Assembly (NCBI RefSeq): GCF_000698555.1
Contig: NZ_JFHE01000020.1
Coordinates: forward strand, 1-64,000
Source of the DNA: Caballeronia grimmiae
GTDB taxonomy: Bacteria > Pseudomonadota > Gammaproteobacteria > Burkholderiales > Burkholderiaceae
Length of the DNA: 64,000 nucleotides
Reading direction: 5' to 3'
This document shows positions 33,639 to 42,853 of this stretch, piece by piece (the first letter of the stretch is position 1; the number at the start of each line of letters is the position of its first letter). The translations under genes and the position numbers were made by a program. The notes below the pieces were generated by a model, which saw only the letters and a program-made list of their open reading frames with translations, was not told where the DNA came from and ran no database searches.

Positions 33639-36347
33639 TCAAGGCGTCGGCGGCGTTCCGAGATCCCCCGCATTCGATCGCTCCGCATCGAACACAATGC
33701 GCCCGCTATCCGGGTCGTACCGGCAAAGCACGCGCGCGCCCTCCGTGATATCGCCCTTGAGCAACTCCTTCGCCAACTCATTTTCGATCAACTGGCGAAT
33801 CTGCCGCCGCAACTCGCGCGCGCCGAATTCCGGGCGATACCCCACCTCGGCCAGATGGCTGATCACGGATTCATCGAATTCGAGCGCAATGTCCTGACTG
33901 TGCGCCATGCGCTTTACCTGTTCGAGCTGCAGTCGCACGATTTGCCCGATCTCGTCCCGCCCAAGAGCTTTGAACAGGATGATGTCGTCGATGCGGTTGA
34001 GAAACTCCGGCCTGAAATGCTGGCGCAGCACGCTCATTACGCCGCTTTGCACCGATGCGTCGGCGTCGGCATCCGTGCTCGTAAAGCCGAGCGTCGCGCG
34101 CCGTTGTCCGGCGATCAAATCCGACCCGAGATTGCTCGTCGCGATGATCAGCGTATTGCTGAAATCGACGACACGGCCCTTGCCATCGGTGAGGCGGCCA
34201 TCGTCGAACACTTGCAACAGCACGTTATAGACATCGGGGTGCGCCTTCTCGATCTCGTCGAGCAGAATCACGCTATAGGGACGACGGCGTACGCGCTCGG
34301 TCAACTGTCCGCCTTCCTCGTAGCCGACGTAACCCGGCGGCGAACCGATCAGGCGCGCGACCGCATGACGCTCCATGTATTCGCTCATATCGACGCGCAA
34401 CATCGCATCTTCATCGCCGAACACGACGCCCGCGAGCGCCTTCGCAAGCTCGGTCTTGCCAACGCCCGTCGGCCCGAGAAACAGGAACACGGCAATCGGC
34501 CGATTGCGCCCTTGCAGCCCGGTGCGCGCCCGACGCACGGCATCGCTGACGGCGCTCACCGCCTCTTCCTGGCCGATTACGCGTTCATGCAAACGCGCTT
34601 CCATGTTGAGCAGGCGCTCGCGCTCCTGTTCGGTCAGTTGCGTGACGGGGATGCCCGTCAATGTCGCGACGATCTCCGCAATGTGCGCCACCGTCACGTT
34701 CGACGTATTCGTGCCGATGCGCTTTTTCCAGTCGTCAGTGCCTTCGGCGAGCTGCTTTTCCTTGTCGGCGATTTCCGCATCGAGCGCATGCGCGCGATCG
34801 AACTGCTTGCGCGATGCGGCGTAGTCCTGCTCGCGTCGCAATTGCGCGAGTTCCGATTCGAGTTCGAGAATCGCAGCGGGCCGCGACGTCGCCGAAAGAT
34901 TGACGCGAGCCGCTGCCTGATCGACGAGATCGATCGCCTTGTCAGGCAGAAAGCGCCCGGTGATATAGCGGTCCGACAACTCCGCCGCGCCGACGATCGC
35001 ATCGTCCTGAATCGTCACCTTGTGATGCGCTTCGAGCCTGTCGCGCAGGCCGCGCAGAATGTTGATCGTCTGTGCGACGCTCGGCTCCGAAACGAGCACG
35101 GGCTGAAAGCGACGCTCGAGCGCAGCGTCCTTCTCGATGTGCTTCTGGTACTCCGAGAGTGTCGTCGCACCGATCAAGTTGAGTTCGCCGCGCGCCATCG
35201 CCGGCTTGAAGACGTTCGCGATATCGAGGCCGCCTTCGCCGCCACCCTGGCCGGCGCCGACGATCGTGTGCACTTCATCGACGAAGAGCAGCAGCGTCTC
35301 GCGGTTCGCGGTGATTTCGTCGACGATCTGCTTCACGCGCTCCTCGAATTCACCGCGATACTTCGCGCCCGCGACGAGCGAATTCACGTTCAGTTCGATG
35401 AGGCGCTTGTCGCGCAGCGATTCGGGCACGTCGCCGCCGATCATGCGCTGCGCGAGTCCTTCGACCACCGCCGTCTTGCCGACGCCGGGCTCGCCGATCA
35501 GGACCGGGTTGTTCTTGCGCCGGCGCGCGAGCACTTCAACCATCGTTTCAATTTCGGTCGCGCGGCCGATCACCGGATCGAGATTGCCCTCGCGCGCGAG
35601 CGCGGTCAGATCGCGGGCGAACTTGTCGAGATGCGGCGTGCGCGAAGGCGGTCCATCGCCGGGCGGCGGCCCGCCCGCGCCGACCGTCTGCGCGGTCTCG
35701 CGGCGCAGCGCCTCCACATCGACGCTCATCTTGCGCAGCAGCAGCCCCGCGAAGCTGTCGGGCACTTCGGCGAGACCGATCAGCAAATGCTCGGGCGCGA
35801 CATAGCTATGCCGAAGTTGCCGCGACGCGATAAACGCGCGATCGAGCGCGCTTTTCAGACGCGGCGAGACGCGGATCGTGCCATTGGGGGGCGGCGTTGC
35901 GCCCTCGCGGCGCTGCGCGGTTGTATCGATTACCCGGCGCAACTCGGCCGCATCGATGCCCATGCCCTTGAGCATGGTTTCGATGACGGCGTTGTCGGCC
36001 AGTTCGTAAAGCAGATGCTCCGTGTCGACTTCCGGGCGGCCGAATTGCGCGGCGCGCTCGGCCGCGCGCATCAACATCTCCTTCGCGCCGTCGCTCAGAT
36101 AGCGTTCCAGGCCGACGCCTTCCGCGCCCGTCGCGCGTTCTGCCGGCGCATCCGGCACGGTCGCGGCCGGTTGTTCCGGCATGCCGCCCATGAACAACGC
36201 CTCGAACGGCGAGAGCGCACGCTGGTGCCGCGTCAGTTGCGCATAGTGGAAGTCGCATACATCGAGGACGTGCCGGCGGCCATCGCGCAGCACCGCAAGC
36301 CGCACGGTCGCCGGACGCGCGCCGCATACATCGCACATGTGGGGCAT
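33639..36347 (-). CDS. Clp/Hsp100 ATPase with N-terminal zinc-finger-like motif (ClpC/ClpG-like)
   Basis: 902-residue double-ring unfoldase. Residues 1-40 carry Cys5-x2-Cys8 and Cys31-x2-His34, a probable zinc site not found in ClpA or ClpB. A Clp-N repeat domain covers about 85-225. The first AAA+ domain has Walker A GEPGVGKT and DEVHT, the second GPTGVGKT and LLDEIEKAHPDVYNVLLQVF. The middle region between them is short (about 60 residues of coiled coil), as in ClpC/ClpG, not the long ClpB type. LGFTS sits where ClpA/ClpC have their [IVL]G[FL] ClpP-docking loop. The frame extends to 36476, but the ATG at 36347 with AGGAC upstream gives the Cys-rich start. Its role would be protein quality control under stress. 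Confidence 0.9.
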   Translation of the reverse strand: MPHMCDVCGARPATVRLAVLRDGRRHVLDVCDFHYAQLTRHQRALSPFEALFMGGMPEQPAATVPDAPAERATGAEGVGLERYLSDGAKEMLMRAAERAAQFGRPEVDTEHLLYELADNAVIETMLKGMGIDAAELRRVIDTTAQRREGATPPPNGTIRVSPRLKSALDRAFIASRQLRHSYVAPEHLLIGLAEVPDSFAGLLLRKMSVDVEALRRETAQTVGAGGPPPGDGPPSRTPHLDKFARDLTALAREGNLDPVIGRATEIETMVEVLARRRKNNPVLIGEPGVGKTAVVEGLAQRMIGGDVPESLRDKRLIELNVNSLVAGAKYRGEFEERVKQIVDEITANRETLLLFVDEVHTIVGAGQGGGEGGLDIANVFKPAMARGELNLIGATTLSEYQKHIEKDAALERRFQPVLVSEPSVAQTINILRGLRDRLEAHHKVTIQDDAIVGAAELSDRYITGRFLPDKAIDLVDQAAARVNLSATSRPAAILELESELAQLRREQDYAASRKQFDRAHALDAEIADKEKQLAEGTDDWKKRIGTNTSNVTVAHIAEIVATLTGIPVTQLTEQERERLLNMEARLHERVIGQEEAVSAVSDAVRRARTGLQGRNRPIAVFLFLGPTGVGKTELAKALAGVVFGDEDAMLRVDMSEYMERHAVARLIGSPPGYVGYEEGGQLTERVRRRPYSVILLDEIEKAHPDVYNVLLQVFDDGRLTDGKGRVVDFSNTLIIATSNLGSDLIAGQRRATLGFTSTDADADASVQSGVMSVLRQHFRPEFLNRIDDIILFKALGRDEIGQIVRLQLEQVKRMAHSQDIALEFDESVISHLAEVGYRPEFGARELRRQIRQLIENELAKELLKGDITEGARVLCRYDPDSGRIVFDAERSNAGDLGTPPTP

Positions 36348-36692
36348 TGTCGGGTCCTGTTTCGTGGAATTGAAAGAGGGTGCAACTGCCCTGCCCGGGC
36401 AGAGCACGGGCACGAGGCGCATGAGGATATGGGCGTACAGCGTCACGCGACGACGTACCCGATTCAAGCAATGCATGTTCCGCGCTTCTGAATGGCCGAT
36501 GCATTGGGCCCGAGCGTTGCAAGGATGAAAACGCCGGCGCGCATGCTACAGATTCGTTACGAACGCTATGCTTGAGCGCGCCGCCGCGGAAAGCGGCAGC
36601 ACTGCGGCGATCGGTACAATGGCTCAATGAACTCGACTTCGGCAGCATCACATGCGAGGAGCTTGACATCCTTCTTCCGGAGCGGCGACGTC

Positions 36693-37379
36693 ATGCGCAG
36701 TCGAAGCGTCAGCGACATTGTTCTAACCGCCACGCTCGATGTGCCTGTGCCGGGCGCGCCCGTCCTCGCAGACTGGCAAAGGGAAACATCGACGCGGCTC
36801 GCTCTCGAACCCGGGGATGTCGAGGTCATGCCATTGGCGCGAACGCAAGTGCGCTGGCCGGAGTACAAGCGCTGCGTGCAGGCCATGTCCGACTGGCTCT
36901 GCGCCCTTGGACTGCCCGACGTCCTCGCCGATAGCGACATGGCGCTCATGGCCTGTCGCGGCGCGAGATATCACCATGATGCCGAGCAATATGGCGCTGC
37001 GGCCTTCTGCAATCTCTTTCTTGGCGAAGACAAGGGAATGGACTTGCATTTCCCCAATACGGGTCGACGCATTCCCCTTAAGCACGGAACAGCCGTGATC
37101 TTCGATACCTGTCAGCCGCATGGCGTTATTCATCGCAGCAGCGACCGTTTTATCGCTGAAGCTGTCTCGCCGGACCAGAGTTTCACTCAGATATTCCTGA
37201 CCTGGGAGCTGCCGATCGAAAACGCCGGTGTGGCTGACGCGTTGAAAGTGGTATTCGATATCGCCGGCTCGGCGTCGCTGCAAGTCGAGGATGAGCAAGT
37301 CTGGTTCAACGGCGCCCCGGGCATTGTGTGTCCGGAATCAGGTCGCTGGCTCACGTCGCTATCCGTGCCTTCCGCCTGA
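36693..37379 (+). CDS. Putative 2-oxoglutarate/Fe(II)-oxygenase-fold protein
   Basis: 228 residues, cytoplasmic, no named family recognised. The centre has ARYHHDAEQY, giving an HxD pair (His94, Asp96), then CNLFLGEDKGMDLHFPNTGRR and FDTCQPHGVIHR, giving a distal His143. This order is that of the iron ligands in double-stranded beta-helix oxygenases. The ATG at 36693 has a GGAG ten bases upstream. An ATG at 36627 would add 22 residues, but another frame (ELDFGSITCEELDILLPERR) looks more protein-like there. It is divergent from the Clp ATPase gene with a 345-base leader. Confidence 0.6.
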   Translation: MRSRSVSDIVLTATLDVPVPGAPVLADWQRETSTRLALEPGDVEVMPLARTQVRWPEYKRCVQAMSDWLCALGLPDVLADSDMALMACRGARYHHDAEQYGAAAFCNLFLGEDKGMDLHFPNTGRRIPLKHGTAVIFDTCQPHGVIHRSSDRFIAEAVSPDQSFTQIFLTWELPIENAGVADALKVVFDIAGSASLQVEDEQVWFNGAPGIVCPESGRWLTSLSVPSA

Positions 37380-37620
37380 GATTGCAGACGAACCGTCGCT
37401 AGACTTAAATCGCCTTCGATGAGCGATAGCGTTTCGGCACCTTCCTGGCGTTTAACATCTTCCGCGGCCTGCACATTGGCAGCAAAAGGCGGCTGTCCCT
37501 TACGAGGGTGGCGTCTCTCCGGGTGATATGCCTTATGCGCCGGATGCCGGATACCTCTACGCGTCGGACGAGACGCGCGGTACCGAAACGTTCACGCCGC
37601 AAAATTACGAATCAAGTGAC

Positions 37621-38454
37621 TCACGCCGCTTGAGGCTCGAACGGAAACTGCTCGACATCGCCGCCTTGCGCGACCACCACTGTGCTCTCCGGAATCTCTT
37701 GCCACCAACCCGGCAAATCGGCGAGCGGCTCGGACACGACCAGAAAAGCGTCCTCTCCGGCCATCGCGATGCGAGGATCGTCGGGATACAACTCATGCAA
37801 ATGACGGAACGACGTGTTGTGAAACAGCGAGCGTGACCGCCTTTCGCTCGAATATCGTACCGCGACGATTTGCTCGCCGTCGGTCGCGCAAACCGTCATG
37901 TTCAGCGGTTCAGCAACGCCATGATGGCGGGCGGTTTCCTCGACGAACGCCACCATTCGTTTGAGCGCACTAACAGGCGCCAACGCGAGACCGAACGTGA
38001 GCGCGAGCAGGAACAGTACTTCTGAATCGGTCGAACCCTCGATCGACGGGAACAGTTCCGGAGCGATCGCGACCATCAGATCGCGACGCACCACCGGATA
38101 GTTGCGCACCAGGCCGTTGTGTACGAACAGCCACCGGCCGTAGCGAAATGGATGACAGTTCGTTTCCTGCGACGGCGTGCCGGTCGCCGAGCGCACGTGC
38201 GCGACGAACATCGGCGCATGGATAGCGCGTGCGGCTTCGCGCAAGTTCCGGTCGCTCCACGCCGGTTGAATGCAACGATAGCGAAAGGGAATGTCGGTAG
38301 GTTGTCCGTACCACCCAATCCCGAACCCATCACCGTTGGTGGTCGTCTGGCCGAGTGTCGAATGCAGGCTCTGGTCGATTAGCGAGTGCTTCGCGTTGTA
38401 AAGCACCGTCTCGAGCTGAAGCGGTTTGCCGGAATAAGCGAGCCAGCGGCACAT
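37621..38454 (-). CDS. Class II glutamine amidotransferase, YafJ-like
   Basis: 277 residues with an N-terminal nucleophile hydrolase fold. The start MCRWLAYSG exposes the catalytic Cys2 after removal of Met. NGDGFGIGWYG and FVAHVRSATGTPSQETNCHPF carry the glutamine-binding residues, followed by FVHNGLVRN. No synthase domain is attached, as in the YafJ subgroup whose acceptor is not firmly known. CAGGAGA precedes the start. It is divergent from the PRISE-like reductase gene, with about 210 bases between them. Confidence 0.88.
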   Translation of the reverse strand: MCRWLAYSGKPLQLETVLYNAKHSLIDQSLHSTLGQTTTNGDGFGIGWYGQPTDIPFRYRCIQPAWSDRNLREAARAIHAPMFVAHVRSATGTPSQETNCHPFRYGRWLFVHNGLVRNYPVVRRDLMVAIAPELFPSIEGSTDSEVLFLLALTFGLALAPVSALKRMVAFVEETARHHGVAEPLNMTVCATDGEQIVAVRYSSERRSRSLFHNTSFRHLHELYPDDPRIAMAGEDAFLVVSEPLADLPGWWQEIPESTVVVAQGGDVEQFPFEPQAA

Positions 38455-38667
38455 GATCGTCTCCTGTCAAAGGGGCTTGCGTTGCGGCGGGTTGCCGCCA
38501 CGATAAAGACCGGCGATTCATACAAGCAACGCGAATCAGATGATGACGTTGTCTCGCATGATGCGCGGAGAAAGCAGTCGCCGTGCAGGACACCGATACA
38601 GCGCGCCGCAGGAGATGGTGCGCCGATTGCTCCCCGGATAGCAACCACTTCATCACCGGGGACATGC

Positions 38668-39717
38668 ATGAAACAGTACAAGGCTCTCGTGGCGGGCGGC
38701 GTCGGCGTGATCGGGCGTCAACTCGTGAATCATCTCGCGTCGCGGCCGGAATGGGATGTCATCGGCCTGTCACGACGCACGCCGGACGATGCACAGCCGG
38801 GCGAGCACATCGCGGTCGATCTGCTCGATCCCGACGACGTGCGCGCGAAGCTCGCCGGTCTGGACGGCATAACGCACATCTTTCACGCCGCATATCAGGA
38901 GAAGCCGACGCCGCAAGCGCTCATCGACGCAAACCTCGGCATGCTGCGCAACCTGGTGAGCGTGGTGGCGGAGCATTCGCCGGCGCTCGGGCGTGTAGTG
39001 CTTTATGAGGGCGCGAAGTACTACGGCGCACATCTCGGGCGTTTCAAAACGCCAGCGCGAGAAGACGATGCCCGCCACATGCCGCCGAACTTTTATTACG
39101 ACATGGAAGACTGGCTCGCGCACGAAGCGGCGGGCAAACACTGGGATGCCGTCGTGCTTCGGCCGGACGTGGTGTGCGGCTTCGCGCTCGGCAATCCGAT
39201 GAACCTGTCGATGGTCATCGCCGTGTATGCAGCGATCAGCAAGGAGCTCGGCCTGCCGCTGCGTTTTCCCGGAACCGCGACCTGCTATGGCAAGCTCGCG
39301 CAAGTCACCGACGCGGCGCAGTTGGCGCGAGGTTCCGTCTGGGCCGCGACCGAAGCGCCGGGCGGCGAGAGCTACAACCTGACGAACGGCGACGTGTTCC
39401 GTTGGGACCAGCTCTGGCCCGCCATCGCCGATCACTTCGACATGCCGCTCGCCGAACCACAGACCATCAACCTGCGCGAGTACATGGCGGACAAGGGGCC
39501 GCTGTGGGAGCGTATCGTGAAGCAGCACGGACTCGTCGATATTCCGTACGAGCACGTCGCGGCGTGGGGCTTTGGTGACTTCATTTTTCGCTGCGACTGG
39601 GATGTGGTGTCCAGCACGACGAAGATCCGGCAGGCCGGGTTTCACGATGTCGTCGATAGCACGGACATGTTCCTGCGTCTCTTCGACGAATTCCGCGAGC
39701 GAAAGGCGATTCCATAA
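38668..39717 (+). CDS. PRISE-like short-chain reductase (progesterone 5-beta-reductase/iridoid synthase type)
   Basis: 349 residues of the extended SDR family. The dinucleotide loop is VAGGVGVIGRQLV at residues 8-20. The active-site pair fits the PRISE group: Lys117 in YEGAKYYG and Tyr143/144 in PPNFYYDMEDWL. The family reduces the C=C bond of activated enones with NADPH. The bacterial members' natural substrates are mostly unknown. The frame is open far upstream but the ATG at 38668 gives the right N-terminus and follows a GGGGAC. It is divergent from the YafJ-like gene. Confidence 0.82.
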   Translation: MKQYKALVAGGVGVIGRQLVNHLASRPEWDVIGLSRRTPDDAQPGEHIAVDLLDPDDVRAKLAGLDGITHIFHAAYQEKPTPQALIDANLGMLRNLVSVVAEHSPALGRVVLYEGAKYYGAHLGRFKTPAREDDARHMPPNFYYDMEDWLAHEAAGKHWDAVVLRPDVVCGFALGNPMNLSMVIAVYAAISKELGLPLRFPGTATCYGKLAQVTDAAQLARGSVWAATEAPGGESYNLTNGDVFRWDQLWPAIADHFDMPLAEPQTINLREYMADKGPLWERIVKQHGLVDIPYEHVAAWGFGDFIFRCDWDVVSSTTKIRQAGFHDVVDSTDMFLRLFDEFRERKAIP

Positions 39718-39821
39718 ACTTTATGCGTGGCGCGAAGCCCGAGCCGTTACCGGCGAACGGGAGCCTGCAAGCAATACCATCCAGGCGCCGTTTCGATCGC
39801 CGGCGCGGGCTTCTCACCGCA

Positions 39822-40218
39822 CCTCCTGCGGTGGCCGGCCAACCCGCGCATGAACGCTTCGCGCATATGCCGACGATCGCGAAAGCCCGTATCGTTTGCA
39901 ATCATCTTTAAGCGAATGCGGGCTCTTTCCGATCGTTAAACGCGCCGCTTCGGGCCGCAGCCCTTTTAGTTGCCTTTCCGGGTGACTGTCCCGTCTCCAT
40001 CACAAACACCCGACTAAGACTGCCACGGGTCTGAGATATGCAGCACTCGCGAGCTCTTCGACAGTGAGCGGCCGGCTGAGGTTGCTACGCGCGTAATTGA
40101 GTGCGTTTCCAATGCGATCAGACTTTGGCGCAGGATCGGTAAGGCGGTCAGTTATCGTGTGTGGAACGAGGGACGGCGAAGAGCGCCCGAGCGTCATGAT
40201 TTGCGACATGGACCCCAC
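39822..40218 (-). pseudogene. Frameshifted AraC/GlxA-type regulator relic
   Basis: Three consecutive pieces of one GlxA-type AraC DNA-binding region lie in different minus-strand frames. The first (from 40218) reads KSDRIGNALNYARSNLSRPL then TVEELASAAY. The second resumes in another frame with SLSRVFVMETGQSPGKATKR. The third, again shifted, reads RIRLKMIANDTGFRDRRHMR then EAF. Joined, they rebuild the two helix-turn-helix units of the family. The N-terminal amidase-like domain is gone. At least two frameshifts and truncation make it non-functional. Confidence 0.78.
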
Positions 40219-40231
40219 TCACTCGGTCAAC

Positions 40232-40248
40232 TGATATCTTAGATATCA
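40232..40248. promoter_or_regulatory. 17-base palindrome, candidate GntR operator
   Basis: TGATATCT - T - AGATATCA, perfect eight-base arms around one base, 105 bases upstream of the GntR/dld pair and outside the decayed AraC frame. AT-rich palindromes of this size are typical operators of GntR-family dimers, so autoregulation of the downstream regulator is the simplest reading. Confidence 0.55.
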
Positions 40249-40353
40249 ACCTTCGAGGCAACGACCGCCCCGTGCTACTATTTCGCGCAAACCAAAGGCG
40301 CATCGCTACTGCGCGCCTTTGTTCATACGAGGGATCGTCGAAGCCCCATAACC

Positions 40354-41040
40354 ATGAAGATCGAGAAACTTGCAGAGCGTCCGAAGTCACTGACGGCGAT
40401 TGCAAAGGACATGATTCGCAATGCGATCGTCGACGGCGAACTGGCCTTCGGCAGCCAACTGTCGGAAAGCGCGCTTGCGCTCGAATTCGGGTTCAGCAAG
40501 ACGCCGGTGCGCGAGGCGCTTCTGCAACTCAAGCTCGAAGGACTCGTGGAAGTGTGGCCGCAGTCCGGCACGCTGGTGTTCAAGCCGACCGTGGACCAGG
40601 TGCGCGAAATCTGCCGCTTTCGTGAAATCATCGAATTGTCGGCGCTCGAACTGGCCATGCGTCGCGATGCCGGGCAACTCGCCAAGCAACTCACTGCGGC
40701 GCTAAAAATGCGCCGCGAAGAAGGCGTGGACGATGACATGCGCCGTCGTCAGCAGGACGCGCATTTTCATGGCGCGATTCTCGCGTGCTCGGGCAACACG
40801 TATCTGCAGTCCGCGTATCAACTCGTCGCCGACAAGATTCAGGCGTTGCGTGCCCGGCTCGCCGTCGACGACAAACGCGTGGACTCGTGCCACGACACGC
40901 ATTCGGAAATCATGCAACTGATTCGCGACGGCAACGTGCGCAAGGCCTGCACCGCATTGCGCGCGCATATTCGAAGCACCGAAGACTCGTATATCCGCGC
41001 GAGCCAGACTGACGAGGCGCGTGCGGATGCATTGCGCTAA
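40354..41040 (+). CDS. GntR-family regulator (FCD subgroup)
   Basis: 228 residues. Residues 10-75 form the winged helix-turn-helix (FGSQLSESALALEFGFSKTP then VREALLQLKLEGLVE). Residues 85-215 form the all-helical FCD effector domain, with metal-ligand-like residues in RRRQQDAHFHGAIL and SCHDTHSEIMQLI. It is 48 bases before a D-lactate dehydrogenase gene on the same strand, so it probably controls D-lactate or related hydroxy-acid use. A perfect 17-base palindrome lies upstream and may be its operator. Confidence 0.9.
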   Translation: MKIEKLAERPKSLTAIAKDMIRNAIVDGELAFGSQLSESALALEFGFSKTPVREALLQLKLEGLVEVWPQSGTLVFKPTVDQVREICRFREIIELSALELAMRRDAGQLAKQLTAALKMRREEGVDDDMRRRQQDAHFHGAILACSGNTYLQSAYQLVADKIQALRARLAVDDKRVDSCHDTHSEIMQLIRDGNVRKACTALRAHIRSTEDSYIRASQTDEARADALR

Positions 41041-41088
41041 CGCGAAAGACTTCGCTGGCAGCGTTCTCTAGGAAAGAAGCGTCGAACC

Positions 41089-42825
41089 ATGAATGAACTG
41101 ATCCAGTCGCTTGGCGACATCGTTGGCAGCGCCTATGTCTTTACGGGCGCGACTGAAACGCGCCGCTTCCGCCAGGGCTATCGATACGGCGGCGGACCGG
41201 TGCTCGCCGCCATTCAGCCTGGCACGCTCGTCGAAATGTGGCGGGCATTGCAGGCGTGTCATCGTGCAAACGTCATCGTCATCTGTCAGGCGGCGAATAC
41301 CGGACTGACCGGTGGATCGACGCCTGCGGCCGAGGGCTATGATCGCCCTGTCATCGTCATCAATACCATGCGCTTGCGCCGGCTCGATCTCATTCGCAAT
41401 GGCGAGCAGGTGATCTGTCAGCCGGGCGTGACGCTGGACCAGTTGGAAAAGCGCCTCAAGCCGCTCAAACGCGAGCCGCATTCGGTGATCGGTTCGAGTT
41501 GCATCGGCGCATCGGTGACGGGTGGCGTGTGCAACAACTCGGGTGGCTCGCTGATTCGCCGCGGCCCTGCGTTCACTCAGCTTTCGATACATGCGCGCAT
41601 CACCGCCGACGGCGAACTGAAGCTCGTCAATCATCTGGGAATCGATCTGGGCGCCTCCGCCGAAGCCATTCTCGCTCGTCTCGATGCAGGCGAATTGCCG
41701 GACAACATCCCTGAAGCCAACGGACTGCTTGCGTCCGATCACGAGTACGGCACGCATGTGCGCGACATCGCGGCATCGACGCCCGCGCGGTTCAACGCGG
41801 ACCCGCGCCGTCTTTACGAAGCATCGGGGTCGGCCGGACATCTCGCGGTCTTCGCGCTGCGTCTCGATACCTTCCCCGCCGACGAACGGACGCAAGTGTT
41901 CTACATCGGCAGCAACGATCCAGCCGAGCTCGAAACGATTCGCCGCGACATTCTGGGCGGCTTCAGGAGCCTGCCTATCGCGGGTGAGTACATGCACCGC
42001 GGCGCGTTCGATATCAGCCGCCGCTACGGCAAGGACATGTACGTGTACATCCGCACCTTCGGCACCGACAAGGTGCCGCGTGCGTTCGCAGCAAAAAGCC
42101 GCTTCGATGGCTTTACCGAGAAGGCCGGACTCGGCAACGCGATCAGCGATCGGCTGTTACAGGCAGTAAGCCGGCTCTTGCCCGAACATCTGCCGCGACG
42201 GCTCATCGAGTACCGCGACAGGTTCGAGCATCATCTGTTGCTCAAGATGGGTAACGACGGCGTGCAGGAAGCGCGAAGCTATCTGCAAGCGCGGTTTCCC
42301 ACGCAACAGGGCGACTATTTCGAATGCACGGCGAAGGAAGGCGAAGCGGCGTTTCTCAACCGCTTCACCGTCGGCGGCGCGATGGTGCGGTATCGCGCGG
42401 TTCATCCCCGGACCGTCGAGGATATCGTCGCGCTCGATATTGCCCTGCCGCGCAACGCCACCGACTGGTTCGAACGGCTCCCGCAGGAGATTTCGAAGGA
42501 CATCGAGTTTTCGATGTACTGCGGCCATTTCTTCTGCCATGTGCTGCATCAGGAATATCTGGTCAAGAAAGGCGTCGATTGCGATCGCATCAAGGACGAC
42601 ATTCTTGCGCTGCTGGCTGCACGCGGCGCGGAGTATCCTGCCGAGCACAACGTGGGGCACTTGTACGAGGCGAAGGCGTCGCTCAAACAGTTCTACGAGG
42701 AACTCGATCCGACTAACTCGTTCAATCCGGGCATCGGGAAGACGTCGCGGTTGTTCAAATGGGGGCAGTCGAATTATCGCTGTGCTTGCGAGTCCGATTG
42801 CGCGCCTGTGCAGCAGGCTGAATGA
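41089..42825 (+). CDS. dld: Quinone-dependent D-lactate dehydrogenase
   Basis: 578 residues, close to the length of Escherichia coli Dld (571). It is a peripheral inner-membrane flavoenzyme that oxidises D-lactate to pyruvate and feeds electrons to quinone. The FAD domain has CQAANTGLTGGSTP and CQPGVTLDQLE, then SSCIGASVTGGVCNNSGGS, the signature of this PCMH-type flavoprotein. The middle, basic stretch around RFDGFTEKAGL to HLPRRLIEYRD is the membrane-contact region of Dld. The C-terminus ends with NPGIGKTSRLF. It follows its probable GntR regulator; GGAAAG lies before the ATG. Confidence 0.93.
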   Translation: MNELIQSLGDIVGSAYVFTGATETRRFRQGYRYGGGPVLAAIQPGTLVEMWRALQACHRANVIVICQAANTGLTGGSTPAAEGYDRPVIVINTMRLRRLDLIRNGEQVICQPGVTLDQLEKRLKPLKREPHSVIGSSCIGASVTGGVCNNSGGSLIRRGPAFTQLSIHARITADGELKLVNHLGIDLGASAEAILARLDAGELPDNIPEANGLLASDHEYGTHVRDIAASTPARFNADPRRLYEASGSAGHLAVFALRLDTFPADERTQVFYIGSNDPAELETIRRDILGGFRSLPIAGEYMHRGAFDISRRYGKDMYVYIRTFGTDKVPRAFAAKSRFDGFTEKAGLGNAISDRLLQAVSRLLPEHLPRRLIEYRDRFEHHLLLKMGNDGVQEARSYLQARFPTQQGDYFECTAKEGEAAFLNRFTVGGAMVRYRAVHPRTVEDIVALDIALPRNATDWFERLPQEISKDIEFSMYCGHFFCHVLHQEYLVKKGVDCDRIKDDILALLAARGAEYPAEHNVGHLYEAKASLKQFYEELDPTNSFNPGIGKTSRLFKWGQSNYRCACESDCAPVQQAE

Positions 42826-42853
42826 GAGGCCGTGCGGCTGCCTTCAACGGGCG

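Noticed and set aside
36348..36476. N-terminal extension of the Clp frame
   Set aside because: The extra 43 residues are basic and not family-like; the ATG at 36347 gives the Cys-rich start and has AGGAC before it. A heat-shock sigma-32 promoter was also looked for upstream and not found with correct spacing.
33513..36491. A plus-strand open frame of 992 codons opposite the Clp ATPase gene
   Set aside because: Its sequence is Arg/His/Ala-rich without domains. The minus strand encodes a complete Hsp100 protein with all motifs, so the long frame is a shadow caused by high GC.
39723..39939. Small plus-strand frames after the PRISE-like gene
   Set aside because: They are opposite to the AraC relic or its flank and lack ribosome binding sites or families.
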